64,000 nucleotides of DNA from Sunxiuqinia elliptica (lineage in GTDB: Bacteria; Bacteroidota; Bacteroidia; Bacteroidales; Prolixibacteraceae), in contig NZ_FONW01000001.1 of assembly GCF_900113005.1 (NCBI RefSeq), positions 1,072,996 through 1,136,995 on the forward strand. The letters are read 5' to 3'. The notes beneath the pieces were generated by a model. That model ran no database searches and was not told where the DNA came from. It was given only the letters and a program-made list of their open reading frames with translations. Made by a program: the position numbers and the translations under genes. Shown one piece after another: positions 25,446-34,966 of the stretch (position 1 is the stretch's first letter; the number at the start of each line of letters is the position of its first letter).

Positions 25446-27830
25446 TTAGAGTGTGAATGGGATTTTGACATGTAGCTGGATATTTCGCCCTGGCTCAGGA
25501 ATTTCCAATCTTCGGTAGAAACTAATCGCATTAAAGTGCTTGGTGTTGAGTAAATTCATGACCTGTAAGGTTATAGCAATTGGTTGATGCGATGTTGAAA
25601 TGCGGCTTGACAAACCAAGTCCGAATAGCTGATAGCCAGGAGTTTTAAGCTCATTGCGAGCAACCCGGTTTTGGTCAAGTGCTATTCTGGTGTTGATAAA
25701 GAACTTAAGGTCCTCCATATATTTATTTGGCTTGCGAAACTGGTATTCCAGTTCTCCGAAAGCATTGGTTGGAGGAGTAAAAGGCAAGGGATAGCGTTGA
25801 TTGGCCTGTTCAGATAACTGCGTATTGCGAATGTATTCCAGGTTGGCTGATAACTGGAGACGAGGCAAAAGTTGTTGATTGACACTGATCTCTACGCCTG
25901 AAAGTAATGCCCGACTGTCGGTATAGCGGTAGATCTGACCGGCATGTGGAAGCTTCGACCATTCTCCGGTAGGGTTAAGGAAAATGTAGTTGGAGAAATA
26001 ATATAGGTAAGGTGTTATTTCATAGTGTCCTTTCGGAATATGCCACTCCAAGCTAAGATCGCCATAATAACTCCTTTCTGGTTTTAGCTGGTTGTCGCCT
26101 TGCTCGTGGCGAAACGATCCGTGGTGAACACCATTTGAGGCCAGCTCTATTGGCGTTGGGGTGCGGAAGGCTTTTCCAAGGTTAATTCGGGTGGTTGTGT
26201 TGGAGCTGGATTGAATAACTAAGCCCACTAACCAACTGAAATCTTGAAAGGAGCGTTTCAATTGTTTACTTCGGGTGGCATAGCTTTCGGCTTCCTGGTT
26301 AGTTGCTCCGGTCCCTTTTAGGTAGTCGAATAAAACAGGATCAAAGTATCCGGCAATCTCAATCTGGCTAAGGTCGAATCGGACTCCAGAGAATAGGTTG
26401 ACAGTGGGCGAGAGCTTCCAATTGTAGCGAATAAATGCTCCCTGGCTGTTCGATTGATAATTCGGAAGTAGAAAGTTGTACCCTGCGATGTCGTTGTGCT
26501 TCCACTGCGTTTGCACGCCAATCGATAAGTCTTGTGTTGGGCTAAGCTGAAAGTTTGTTTTCAGGTTGGCCTGGAAAGCTTTTAGTTGGAAATCCAACTC
26601 CAGGTCAGGATTGGTTTGAGGGGCTTCCTGCTCTGGATAATGCGTATGGAATTGGCTCCACTCAGAGCGGTCGTTGTGCTGATAAGCTAAATCCAGGAAC
26701 CAATCAGTGCTGCCTACTTGAAACCGGGTATTGTTGATGAGCTTAGTATGAGTTGACTTTTGGAACGGATAATCGGTATTGCGCGAATCGCCATCATCCT
26801 GAACCCGGTTGAGATCTGGAATGCCATGTGCTCCCGGGAAAAAGCCAGCTTGCTGTGAAACAATGCTGCCGGAAAAGGAGGAGGAAAACTGATTGTAAAT
26901 TACCCCCGTGTGAACCGAAAAATCCCGTTCATAGCCAGCGGTATTTTTTAAGGCCCGATTGACAATCGGAATCTTTCGAGATAAATAGAGGATGGTATCT
27001 GTTGGAATGCGATAGTCTCCAAAATCGAGCAAAGTTCCCCGGAGTTTAATGTAGCTGTGTTGTTTCCTGCTTTCAAGGTAGAGAGAGCCTCCATACAGTT
27101 GGTTAACCGATTTTCCGAGTAATTGAAAATTACCCTGCTGTTGGTTGGGTGCAGGCACGCGGTTGTTGTTCAGGTGGATGTAGCCGCCAATGGCATCACT
27201 TCCATATTCAATGGCTGAAGGACCTTTGACAACTTCAGCTGATTCAACCGCAAATGGGTCAATCTCAAGCCCATGGTCAGCTCCCCAGTGTTGACCTTCC
27301 TGTTTGATGTGATTTTCGCTAACGCTAACCCGGCTAAAACTAAGGCCTCGAATCACCGGCTTTGATGTATGTGATCCGATATCCATGGAGTTAACTCCCG
27401 GCAGTCGGTTGAGTGAGTGAATAAAACTTCCACTTTGAGTGCGACTAATAAAGGTTTCTTGTATTACTTCGGTGGTAAGTGATTGGGTTTGCTTACGCTT
27501 GCCCTCCACTTTGATGGTTGCAATATTGGCAGCAAAAGGGGTTAAGCTGAGATGGATAATCTGGCTTAAGTTAGCTTGTGTAAGCACGGTGTCCATTGGT
27601 TGGTAGCCAATGAACGAGAGCTGAACCCGAATGTTTTCATGTGAACGACTCTGAACTTCAAATCGACCCTGATCATCTGAAACAATCAGGGTGTCGGGTA
27701 ATTGAATGTGGCAACCAGGCAATGGTTGTTGCTGCTCATCAGTAACAATGCCTTGAAGCCTGTATTGTTGCGAGAATACGGGCATTGCCATGCTAAGCCA
27801 TAGCATGGTTAATAACAGATACATCCTCAT
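25446..27830 (-). CDS. TonB-dependent outer-membrane receptor, probably metal-related
   Basis: 794 residues: signal peptide ending at VFSQ, carboxypeptidase-regulatory-like domain (about 22-105, GIVTDEQQQPLPGCHI), plug domain (about 110-230; LPGVNSMDIGSHTSKPVIRG, VVKGPSAIEYGSDAIGGYI), then a 22-strand type barrel ending in a hydrophobic residue (IPFTL). The plug contains EGQHWGADHGLEIDPF; similar His/Asp-bearing loops occur in receptors for zinc or copper. The flanking genes encode small His-rich proteins and a His-rich DUF4625 lipoprotein, which supports a metal or metal-chelate substrate. This is inference; no SusD partner is present, so a glycan role is unlikely. Confidence 0.88.
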   Translation of the reverse strand: MRMYLLLTMLWLSMAMPVFSQQYRLQGIVTDEQQQPLPGCHIQLPDTLIVSDDQGRFEVQSRSHENIRVQLSFIGYQPMDTVLTQANLSQIIHLSLTPFAANIATIKVEGKRKQTQSLTTEVIQETFISRTQSGSFIHSLNRLPGVNSMDIGSHTSKPVIRGLSFSRVSVSENHIKQEGQHWGADHGLEIDPFAVESAEVVKGPSAIEYGSDAIGGYIHLNNNRVPAPNQQQGNFQLLGKSVNQLYGGSLYLESRKQHSYIKLRGTLLDFGDYRIPTDTILYLSRKIPIVNRALKNTAGYERDFSVHTGVIYNQFSSSFSGSIVSQQAGFFPGAHGIPDLNRVQDDGDSRNTDYPFQKSTHTKLINNTRFQVGSTDWFLDLAYQHNDRSEWSQFHTHYPEQEAPQTNPDLELDFQLKAFQANLKTNFQLSPTQDLSIGVQTQWKHNDIAGYNFLLPNYQSNSQGAFIRYNWKLSPTVNLFSGVRFDLSQIEIAGYFDPVLFDYLKGTGATNQEAESYATRSKQLKRSFQDFSWLVGLVIQSSSNTTTRINLGKAFRTPTPIELASNGVHHGSFRHEQGDNQLKPERSYYGDLSLEWHIPKGHYEITPYLYYFSNYIFLNPTGEWSKLPHAGQIYRYTDSRALLSGVEISVNQQLLPRLQLSANLEYIRNTQLSEQANQRYPLPFTPPTNAFGELEYQFRKPNKYMEDLKFFINTRIALDQNRVARNELKTPGYQLFGLGLSSRISTSHQPIAITLQVMNLLNTKHFNAISFYRRLEIPEPGRNIQLHVKIPFTL

Positions 27831-27908
27831 TGTTAAGGGTGTTTGTTGTTTTTATTCTGAAATGGTTGTGATTTAATACGTGCGATCCGGCAGACCAATA
27901 ATATATTC

Positions 27909-27926
27909 AGCTGGCAAAAGCCAGCT
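27909..27926 (-). other. Stem-loop between the small His-rich gene and the TonB receptor gene
   Basis: AGCTGGC (27909-27915) and GCCAGCT (27920-27926) form a perfect 7-bp stem with a 4-nt loop. There is no T-run after it, so it is more likely an attenuating or RNA-processing hairpin than a full terminator. Confidence 0.35.
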
Positions 27927-27981
27927 TATAGACAGAAATGGCCTGATAAGCTCATTGCAATTTTAATTGATTTCCGGATTG

Positions 27982-28341
27982 TTAAGCCCAAGCAGGTGGT
28001 GCCCGAAGCGACAAGCAAATTTGCGAGCTGGTGTGTGGTTGACCAGTTGCTGCAATGATTAGGGAATGGAAAGCCCATGGTTTATAAAAATGAACCGACA
28101 AAGATGGCTGAACATGGAAGGTGGTGAATTCGTATTCGCAAACCAAACATTCTTCAGCAGGAGTTTCCAGATTTAACCCGTTGGAATTGCTTTGCTCCTG
28201 ATGACAACCAGATGTACAATGCCGGTGTTCCTGTTCGTGCTCATGGATATGCACAAAGCGGTGTCCTGCCTGGAAAAATATCGGAAAGATAAAAATCAAG
28301 ACAAGTAAACAGGCACTGTATTTCTTAAGCGATTGCATCAT
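27982..28341 (-). CDS. Small exported histidine/cysteine-rich protein upstream of TonB receptor
   Basis: About 119 residues from the ATG at 28341 (ATG 28338 is equally possible; a longer GTG start at 28386 would add a second hydrophobic stretch). After the hydrophobic signal-like segment come the clusters HIHEHEQEHRHCTSGCHQEQ and ETPAEECLVCEYEF, with CxxxC and CxxC spacing, and the ending SLRAPPAWA. His and Cys clusters of this kind suit metal binding. It is the first gene of the receptor operon. I do not recognise a named family; a similar small protein lies on the other side of the receptor. Confidence 0.65.
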   Translation of the reverse strand: MMQSLKKYSACLLVLIFIFPIFFQAGHRFVHIHEHEQEHRHCTSGCHQEQSNSNGLNLETPAEECLVCEYEFTTFHVQPSLSVHFYKPWAFHSLIIAATGQPHTSSQICLSLRAPPAWA

Positions 28342-28527
28342 AACAAAGCTAATCAAAACAACCACTTTCTCTTTAAAAAGTTTCACGAGTTGCTGTGTTT
28401 TATTGCCAAATCATGAAGTCAATTCTTTCAACTTTAAATACGAAGCTGTTTTTAAGTGGATTAGTACGTTTTGATTTTTTATGCATCAAAAACATAAAAG
28501 ATCAAGATTAAAATAATTATAAACGCC

Positions 28528-28558
28528 TTGTTGGTTAGTAAAAAAAATTATAAACTTG
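28528..28558 (+). promoter_or_regulatory. Candidate promoter of the ROK regulator
   Basis: TTG (28528-28530) is followed 20 bp later by TAAACTTG (28551-28558), one mismatch from TAnnTTTG. Its position argues against a TTG start codon at 28556 and for the ATG at 28595. Confidence 0.45.
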
Positions 28559-28594
28559 CAGTGTCAAAATAAAAATACTAACAAAACCCTTCGG

Positions 28595-29806
28595 ATGGAC
28601 TTATTTCAGAGAGACATAGAAGACGTAAACAATGAAAGCAGGCAACTGGCTCAGAAAAGGAAGATTGTTTCACTGTTGAATAAGTCTGAAAAACCATTGA
28701 CAATTCCGGGGATTTGTAAAAAAGTAAAACTGAGTGTACCCACCGGGACTAAGTTGATCAATGAGTTGATTGAAAGGAACGTTATTATTGAGTCGGGTAA
28801 AAAGGAAACGGATAATGGTCGTCGTCCTTCCTTATATAAGGTTGATCCGGATTATGCGTACTCAATTGGTGTGGTGGTTTTACTGAAAGGAATTTCTCTT
28901 TCTGTTTTCAATCTTGAAATGGCTGAATCGATCACTTTTGAAGACGAACACTTTGAGTTGGATAACAGTCCCGAGTGTTTGGAGCGAGTAGTCGCTTTTG
29001 TGCTGGATGCTATCGAAAAGTCAGGTTTAAAAGGAAAACGGATTTTAGGATTGGGAATGGGAATCACGGGCCGCGTCAACTCCGGAACCGGTTACTCTTA
29101 TAATTACTTCAACTTTTTAGAAGAATCATTGACTGATTTTTTTGCAAAGCGATTTTCATTTCCTGTTTATATCGATAATGATACGCATGTGTTGGGAGTG
29201 GCAGAACAGTTTTTTGGTCATGCCCGGAATATCCGCAATGCGTTTGTCGTGAATATGAGTCGGGGGCTTGGTTTGGCCATAATTGCCAATGGGGAGATTG
29301 TAGTTGGTGAGCAAGGATTTGCCGGAGAATTTGGACACATGCAATTTGCGGAGTCCAATAAGCTCTGTTTGTGCGGGAAAAGAGGATGTTTAGGAACCGA
29401 AGTCTCAGGTTATGCATTGGAGCAAAATTTTCAGGAACAAGTTGATGTCGGAGAAACTTCACTCTTAATGGTAAATCGTTCGAGAGATAAAATAAAGTAT
29501 GGCCATATACTAAAAGCTGCAGTTGATGGTGATGCACTTGCTATTTCACTGGTTCATAATATGGGCTTTAAAATTGGAAAGGCTTTGGGAAATATGATCA
29601 ATTTTCTAAATCCGGGAGCTATTATTATTGGTGGTGAATTTGCACGGGCCGAAGAAGTGTTGATTGATTCAATAAAGTCAGGCATGACACACACCGCTTT
29701 GCTTTTGCCTTTGCGTTCGTGCGAACTGATGTTTTCATCAATCGGAACCGAAGCCGCCTCCAAAGGAGCTGCTGCTATTGTATTACGTAATTTGAAATTG
29801 ATATAA
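28595..29806 (+). CDS. ROK family transcriptional regulator (NagC/Mlc-like)
   Basis: About 403 residues from ATG 28595. An N-terminal winged-helix segment (about 20-80; KRKIVSLLNKSEKPLTIPGICKKV) is followed by a ROK sugar-kinase-like domain. Visible motifs are GLGMGITGRV, DNDTHVLGVAEQFFG, GEFGHMQF and the zinc-binding cluster CLCGKRGCLGTEVSG. In this family the kinase-like domain binds a sugar or amino-sugar effector. The gene lies directly upstream of SusC/SusD on the same strand, so it is the probable regulator of the utilisation locus; the absence of a hybrid two-component system or an ECF sigma/anti-sigma pair supports this. Confidence 0.9.
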   Translation: MDLFQRDIEDVNNESRQLAQKRKIVSLLNKSEKPLTIPGICKKVKLSVPTGTKLINELIERNVIIESGKKETDNGRRPSLYKVDPDYAYSIGVVVLLKGISLSVFNLEMAESITFEDEHFELDNSPECLERVVAFVLDAIEKSGLKGKRILGLGMGITGRVNSGTGYSYNYFNFLEESLTDFFAKRFSFPVYIDNDTHVLGVAEQFFGHARNIRNAFVVNMSRGLGLAIIANGEIVVGEQGFAGEFGHMQFAESNKLCLCGKRGCLGTEVSGYALEQNFQEQVDVGETSLLMVNRSRDKIKYGHILKAAVDGDALAISLVHNMGFKIGKALGNMINFLNPGAIIIGGEFARAEEVLIDSIKSGMTHTALLLPLRSCELMFSSIGTEAASKGAAAIVLRNLKLI

Positions 29807-30126
29807 CCTAAATTGAAATCACGAACTATAAAAACCAAACTATGAAAACTTGATGAAAAAGTGGCTACTTGGAAAAACTAACCTTCAACAAGTAACCATA
29901 TTGTTTTATGATTGAATGGAAGAAACTAGCAGTCTTTGTTTTTGAGATGCTTCTTTTTAGAAACCTAACGTCTACTATTATAAGTTGAAGATTTAAAAAG
30001 ATTATTGGGGAGTATATGTGGAAAACTTTTCATTATGTTAATCCTATCTGACTTGTAACTAAATTAAACCAATTAAAAACTATGACATTATCGAAGCTGA
30101 TGTCATATTACTGAAAACGTAAAAAT
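29807..30126 (+). other. 320-bp leader/intergenic region before susC
   Basis: No gene seen. TATGACAT (30081-30088) and ATGTCATA (30100-30107) form a perfect 8-bp inverted repeat with an 11-nt spacer, about 20 bp before the susC start. It could be an operator for the adjacent ROK protein or a leader hairpin. I found no exact TAnnTTTG box here. Confidence 0.45.
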
Positions 30127-33100
30127 ATGAAATTATATTTTGGAGTTAAGAGACTTGTTTGTCTTGTAGTACTTCTGATAGCGTGCCATGGAGTTATGGC
30201 ACAGATAAATGTATCGGGAATCGTTGTTTCTGAAGCAGGAGAATCGTTGCCGGGCGTGAATATTATTGAAGAGGGGACAACAAATGGAGTAATAACCGAT
30301 TTCGACGGAAAATTTCAACTTGCAGTGAATTCTAAGGATGCTGTACTGCAATTTTCATTTATTGGATTTGAGTCATTAGAAGTTCCGGTAAGTGGAAAAA
30401 CAAAATTTGAAATTGTACTAAAAGAAAATTTGAAAGAGTTGGATGAGGTCGTTGTTACTGCTTTAGGAATGAAAAGAGAGAAGAAAACTCTTGGGTATTC
30501 CATGCAGGAAGTCAACACCGAAGATTTTAGCGAAGTGAGATCTGAGAATATTGCCAATATGTTACAAGGGAAAGTAGCAGGTGTTTATATCTCTCAATCA
30601 TCAAGTGGTACAGGTGGATCAACACGGGTGGTAATGCGTGGTTTGAATTCATTGAGTGGAAATAATCAGCCTCTTTGGGTGGTGGATGGAGTCCCTGTTG
30701 ATAACTCATATACAGGAAGTTTTAATCAATGGGGAGGGTCAGATGTTGCAACAGCTGCATCCGAAATTAACCCGGATGATATTGAAAGTATTTCGGTATT
30801 GAAGGGACCTAACGCTGCGGCACTCTATGGTTCCAGAGCCCAAAATGGTGCTGTTGTGATTACGACCAAAAAAGCCAAACAGGGTGAAGCTGTTCAGGTT
30901 CAATACAACGGAAATTACAATTGGACAAATTTGAATGAAGGATATGATTTTCAATGGCTGTATGGACAAGGGAATGCCGGAAAGTTTGACCTTAGTTCAA
31001 AAGATGGCTGGGGTCCTTTAATGACCGGACAAACGATTGAGAACTGGCGTGATTCTTTCTACAATCGAGAAGTTGGAGGATATCCAATGATCGCTCAGGA
31101 TCAGCGGACTAACGATTTCTTTCGTTCAGGAATGAATGCTTCAAACTCTCTTTCTATTCAGGGGGGAGGAGAAAATCTGGCCGCTCGTTTTGCGTTTACA
31201 GATTCTCAAATCGACGGAGTAACTCCAGATAATAGTATTGATCGGAAATATTTCGATCTGAGCACCAATTTTAAGTATGGACGCTTAAAGGTTGAAACAA
31301 AGGGAACTTATACCCGCCAGGAAACAAAAAATAGGGTTGCACTAGGTGAATATGGGTTGATGCAAATGTTTACAAAAATGCCCGCCAACATCCGCCTGGA
31401 AGATTTGCAGGATAACATGACTGTGGATGACATTCCGATGAACTGGACAGGGCCTAGTAATGAGTACTTAAACCCATACAACTTAATTACAAATAAAAAG
31501 AGCAGTGTAACAAAGCGAGATCGGATTACAGGTGTTGTTAATGCTGCATTTGAACTTACCGATTGGCTGACGATTGCAGGAAAAACGGGAATGGACTATT
31601 GGCAAGATCATGGAAGTTATTATGGTTTAAAAAGTGTTTCTGGAACAAACCCTTCTCGCAGTGTATCGGAAGCTCGACTTAGAGAGGTTAACTCGGATAT
31701 AATGCTTCGGATCAATAAGAGATTTAGTGATTTCTCATTGAGCTCGAACCTTGGGGGAGCCATTATGAATAGAAAGTATAACTCGTTGGGAGGTAGTTCT
31801 GGAACCTTGGTAATTTACGGATTCAATAACTTGTCAAACGGTTCAAGCCAAACAGCGACAGAATATGAAACAGAGAAGGAAATTCAGTCTGTTTTTGGGA
31901 ATGTCCAATTGGGTTACAAAGACTATTTGTTTTTGGATGTTACAGGAAGAAATGACTGGTCTTCAACTTTGCCAGCCGACAATCGGTCATATTTTTACCC
32001 TTCTGTTAGTTTAAGTGGAATTGTTTCTGAAGTGGTGGAGATGTCAGAAGATATTGATTTCTTGAAGCTGAGAGCTTCTTGGGCTCAAGTTGGTAATGAT
32101 ACTGATCCTTATCGTTTATCCCAGGTTTATGGCTTTTCTAAAATTAATGGGAATCTAATTTATGCAGCTTTACCTAATACACAGCCTTTCTACAATTTGA
32201 AGCCAGAAGAAACGACTTCTTGGGAAGGTGGTTTAGACTTTAGAATGTTTAAAAACCGGGTTGGACTTGATTTCACCTATTATAATTCGAATACCACCAA
32301 TCAGATTTTAACCTTGGCTACACCCCAATCAACAGGGTATACCAGCAAGTTTATTAATGCTGGTAAAATCTCAAGTAAAGGATTGGAAGTGATGTTAAAC
32401 TTAGTTCCTGTTCAAACAAAAGACTGGGAATGGGATCTGAATTTGAACTGGGGAACAAACACGACGGAATGTATTGAACTGAGCGATGATGTGAAAACTC
32501 ATGTTTTAGGCTCAATGAGAATTGGTCAGGTTGTGGTAAAAGAAGGTGAGAAGTTTGGTGATATCATGAGTCGTGCTTTCGATCGCGATGCTAATGGAAA
32601 CATTTTGGTAGATGACAATGGTTTGCCTATTTCAAGCGCTGATTATGTCAAAGTTGGGAATATGCTCCCGGATTGGACTGGTGCTGTTACATCAAAATTA
32701 TCATATAAAGATTTAACCTTAAACATTCTGGTTGATATTCGCTCTGGAGGTGATATCCTTTCAGTAACTGATGCTTTGGCAACCCAAGCAGGAACTTCTG
32801 TACGTACCGTTGAGGGACGGGAAAAAATGGTGGTTGATGGAGTTGTTGCTTCAACAGGACAACCCAATAAGAAAGAAATAACATCTGAAAAATACTGGTC
32901 TTATGTTGGTGGACCTTATGGAGTTGGAGAAGCTTATATGTATGATGCAACTTATGCAAAAGTTCGGGAAGTATCACTTGGCTATAATATCCCTAAGTCA
33001 ATGTTAACCAAAGTATCTTTCTTGAAAGCGGCAAAAGTTTCGTTGGTTGGTCGTGATCTGTTCTACTTAGTAAGACATACTCCAGGAACCAATCCGGAAG

Positions 33101-33195
33101 GTGCTTCAAATCAGCAGGACTGGTCTCAGGCGTTTGAATTGAATTCATTACCTTCTTCTTATAATATTGGATTCAATGTTAACTTAACTTTCTAG
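30127..33195 (+). CDS. SusC/RagA family TonB-linked outer-membrane transporter
   Basis: 1022 residues: signal peptide ending VMAQ, carboxypeptidase-D regulatory-like domain (about 25-105; SGIVVSEAGESLPGVNI), the family's linker LDEVVVTALGMKREKKTLGYS, plug domain (about 120-250) with MRGLNSLSGNNQPLWVVDGVP and SISVLKGPNAAALYGSRAQNG, then a large barrel ending FNVNLTF. It forms the import channel for glycan fragments together with the SusD-like lipoprotein encoded 12 bp downstream. There is no N-terminal secretin/TonB signalling domain, so no ECF-sigma control is expected. Confidence 0.96.
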   Translation: MKLYFGVKRLVCLVVLLIACHGVMAQINVSGIVVSEAGESLPGVNIIEEGTTNGVITDFDGKFQLAVNSKDAVLQFSFIGFESLEVPVSGKTKFEIVLKENLKELDEVVVTALGMKREKKTLGYSMQEVNTEDFSEVRSENIANMLQGKVAGVYISQSSSGTGGSTRVVMRGLNSLSGNNQPLWVVDGVPVDNSYTGSFNQWGGSDVATAASEINPDDIESISVLKGPNAAALYGSRAQNGAVVITTKKAKQGEAVQVQYNGNYNWTNLNEGYDFQWLYGQGNAGKFDLSSKDGWGPLMTGQTIENWRDSFYNREVGGYPMIAQDQRTNDFFRSGMNASNSLSIQGGGENLAARFAFTDSQIDGVTPDNSIDRKYFDLSTNFKYGRLKVETKGTYTRQETKNRVALGEYGLMQMFTKMPANIRLEDLQDNMTVDDIPMNWTGPSNEYLNPYNLITNKKSSVTKRDRITGVVNAAFELTDWLTIAGKTGMDYWQDHGSYYGLKSVSGTNPSRSVSEARLREVNSDIMLRINKRFSDFSLSSNLGGAIMNRKYNSLGGSSGTLVIYGFNNLSNGSSQTATEYETEKEIQSVFGNVQLGYKDYLFLDVTGRNDWSSTLPADNRSYFYPSVSLSGIVSEVVEMSEDIDFLKLRASWAQVGNDTDPYRLSQVYGFSKINGNLIYAALPNTQPFYNLKPEETTSWEGGLDFRMFKNRVGLDFTYYNSNTTNQILTLATPQSTGYTSKFINAGKISSKGLEVMLNLVPVQTKDWEWDLNLNWGTNTTECIELSDDVKTHVLGSMRIGQVVVKEGEKFGDIMSRAFDRDANGNILVDDNGLPISSADYVKVGNMLPDWTGAVTSKLSYKDLTLNILVDIRSGGDILSVTDALATQAGTSVRTVEGREKMVVDGVVASTGQPNKKEITSEKYWSYVGGPYGVGEAYMYDATYAKVREVSLGYNIPKSMLTKVSFLKAAKVSLVGRDLFYLVRHTPGTNPEGASNQQDWSQAFELNSLPSSYNIGFNVNLTF

Positions 33196-33207
33196 AAAAT
33201 TTGTGAT

Positions 33208-34803
33208 ATGAAAAAGATATTTAGCTTTTTGATAGCAGTGTTATGCAGCTTTATTGTGTTGGTTAGTTGTACCGATGATTTTGATGAAATGAATACGAAC
33301 CCCAATGCTGCAACTGAAATTGATCCGAGTTTGTTGTTTCCGAAATTGACACGTGAAGCCATTAATGGAGGTTGGGGAAACTATCAGATGGGGGAGAATT
33401 TGCATGCCAATTTATACTCGCAATGGATTAGTAATACCGCAACATATTTTTCTTCCGACCGGTATGAATACAACAATGCCTGGGTAACGAGTGCCTACTG
33501 GACTCCTTACTATACCTATGTTCTAAAAGATCTTTTAGATATTAAACGGATGGCAGGAGAAGCTCCGAAGTACGAAGAGATGTATCATATTGCACGTATT
33601 ATGGCCGCAATTGGAACGGCAAGAACCACTGACTTATTTGGGGATATTCCATACAGTGAAGCTAGCCGTGGAACAGAAAAGCCGGTTTATGATGCTCAGA
33701 AAGATATTTATTACGATATTTTAAAAGAGCTACGCGAAGCTACTGACGCTCTATCTGCAGGATTCACAGTTGATCAGGTGAAGTACGGAAATCAAGATAT
33801 CATGTATGGAGGAGATGTTGACCAATGGATCAAACTAGGGAATTCTCTTCGCTTGCGTTATTCTCTTCGCTTGGCATTCATTGATGAAGAGAAAGCTCAG
33901 ACTGAAGGCGAAGCCGCTTTAGCAACAGGGAAGTTGATGGAGTCAGTGGCGGATAATGCTGCCATTGCCACAAGCGTTGATGACAATACAGGAATTGGAC
34001 ATCCTCTCTACACCCTATGTTATTGGAATGAGTTTCGGATGAGTTCAACCTTGGAAACTGTTTATAAAGAGTTGAGTAGCGTCTATGATCCACGGATGGA
34101 ATGCTATTGGGGAGTGACTCAAAGTACTCATGACACGGAAACTCCTGAATTTAAAGGTTTGCGTAATGGTTTACCAAGCGATCAGTTAGCATTGGAAGGA
34201 AACAAAGCTGTTGAAAACTCTAACATTTGGGGACTTCTTTGGGCTCCGGAATGGAACTCAGGAACAGCGACTCCACAAGGATTTAAAGCATTCCCTTTTT
34301 ATACCATGTGTTATTCTGAGGTTTGTTTACTAAAGGCAGAGGCTGCAATTAGAGGATGGAGCAATGCCGGAAACGCTAAATCCAATTATGAGGACGGTAT
34401 TAGAGCTTCTTTTGCTGAAGCTCGGAATGGTGTTAGCTCGTCTTTGTATAATACGGACAATGATGAAGGTTATATTGATGGCGGTTCTGTTGCTTGGCAG
34501 GAAGAGGCTGGTTTTGAAGGGAAATTGGAGAAAATCATGACACAGAAATGGCTTGCTCTATTCCCAAATGGAAACGAAGCATGGGCTGAGTTTCGAAGAA
34601 CTGGATATCCTGTCTTAACTCCAATTGCCCAGAGTGATGATCCGAAAATTAACTCAAATAATGGCGAGTTTATAAAGAAACTTCGCTATGTAAATAAAGA
34701 AAAGGAAGAGAATGCAGAGAATGCAACATCCGGAACATTAAACAATGGTCAGGGTGACGGTTCGAACGTTCGAGTATGGTGGGATACAGGTAGATATAAA
34801 TAG
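33208..34803 (+). CDS. SusD/RagB family glycan-binding lipoprotein
   Basis: 531 residues with lipobox LVSC (Cys21), then the SusD-type start TDDFDEMNTNPNAATEIDPSLLFP, which resembles the SusD-like_2 branch, TPR-like helices, and the late motif QKWLALFPNGNEAWAEFRRTGYPVL typical of the family. It is the surface lid that binds glycan for the SusC partner encoded immediately upstream. The C-terminus (VRVWWDTGRYK) is normal. Confidence 0.95.
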   Translation: MKKIFSFLIAVLCSFIVLVSCTDDFDEMNTNPNAATEIDPSLLFPKLTREAINGGWGNYQMGENLHANLYSQWISNTATYFSSDRYEYNNAWVTSAYWTPYYTYVLKDLLDIKRMAGEAPKYEEMYHIARIMAAIGTARTTDLFGDIPYSEASRGTEKPVYDAQKDIYYDILKELREATDALSAGFTVDQVKYGNQDIMYGGDVDQWIKLGNSLRLRYSLRLAFIDEEKAQTEGEAALATGKLMESVADNAAIATSVDDNTGIGHPLYTLCYWNEFRMSSTLETVYKELSSVYDPRMECYWGVTQSTHDTETPEFKGLRNGLPSDQLALEGNKAVENSNIWGLLWAPEWNSGTATPQGFKAFPFYTMCYSEVCLLKAEAAIRGWSNAGNAKSNYEDGIRASFAEARNGVSSSLYNTDNDEGYIDGGSVAWQEEAGFEGKLEKIMTQKWLALFPNGNEAWAEFRRTGYPVLTPIAQSDDPKINSNNGEFIKKLRYVNKEKEENAENATSGTLNNGQGDGSNVRVWWDTGRYK

Positions 34804-34818
34804 TTTTACTTTTTGATG

Positions 34819-34840
34819 AGGGGGGATTTTACTCCCCCTT
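34819..34840 (+). terminator. Stem-loop after susD-like gene
   Basis: AGGGGGGA (34819-34826) pairs with TCCCCCTT (34833-34840), with one G-T pair and a 6-nt loop; the tail AATCTTTATG is weakly T-rich. It may reduce expression of the downstream enzymes relative to SusC/SusD. Confidence 0.55.
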
Positions 34841-34966
34841 AATCTTTATGCACCGATGAGTGTGGCAATAATTTAAGTTTGTTGTGAACGTAAGCAATAA
34901 CGAAAATTAGCGTCACTTTTTCTCGGTGTTAACATACAATCATATTCAAGGTTAAAATAGATTAAA

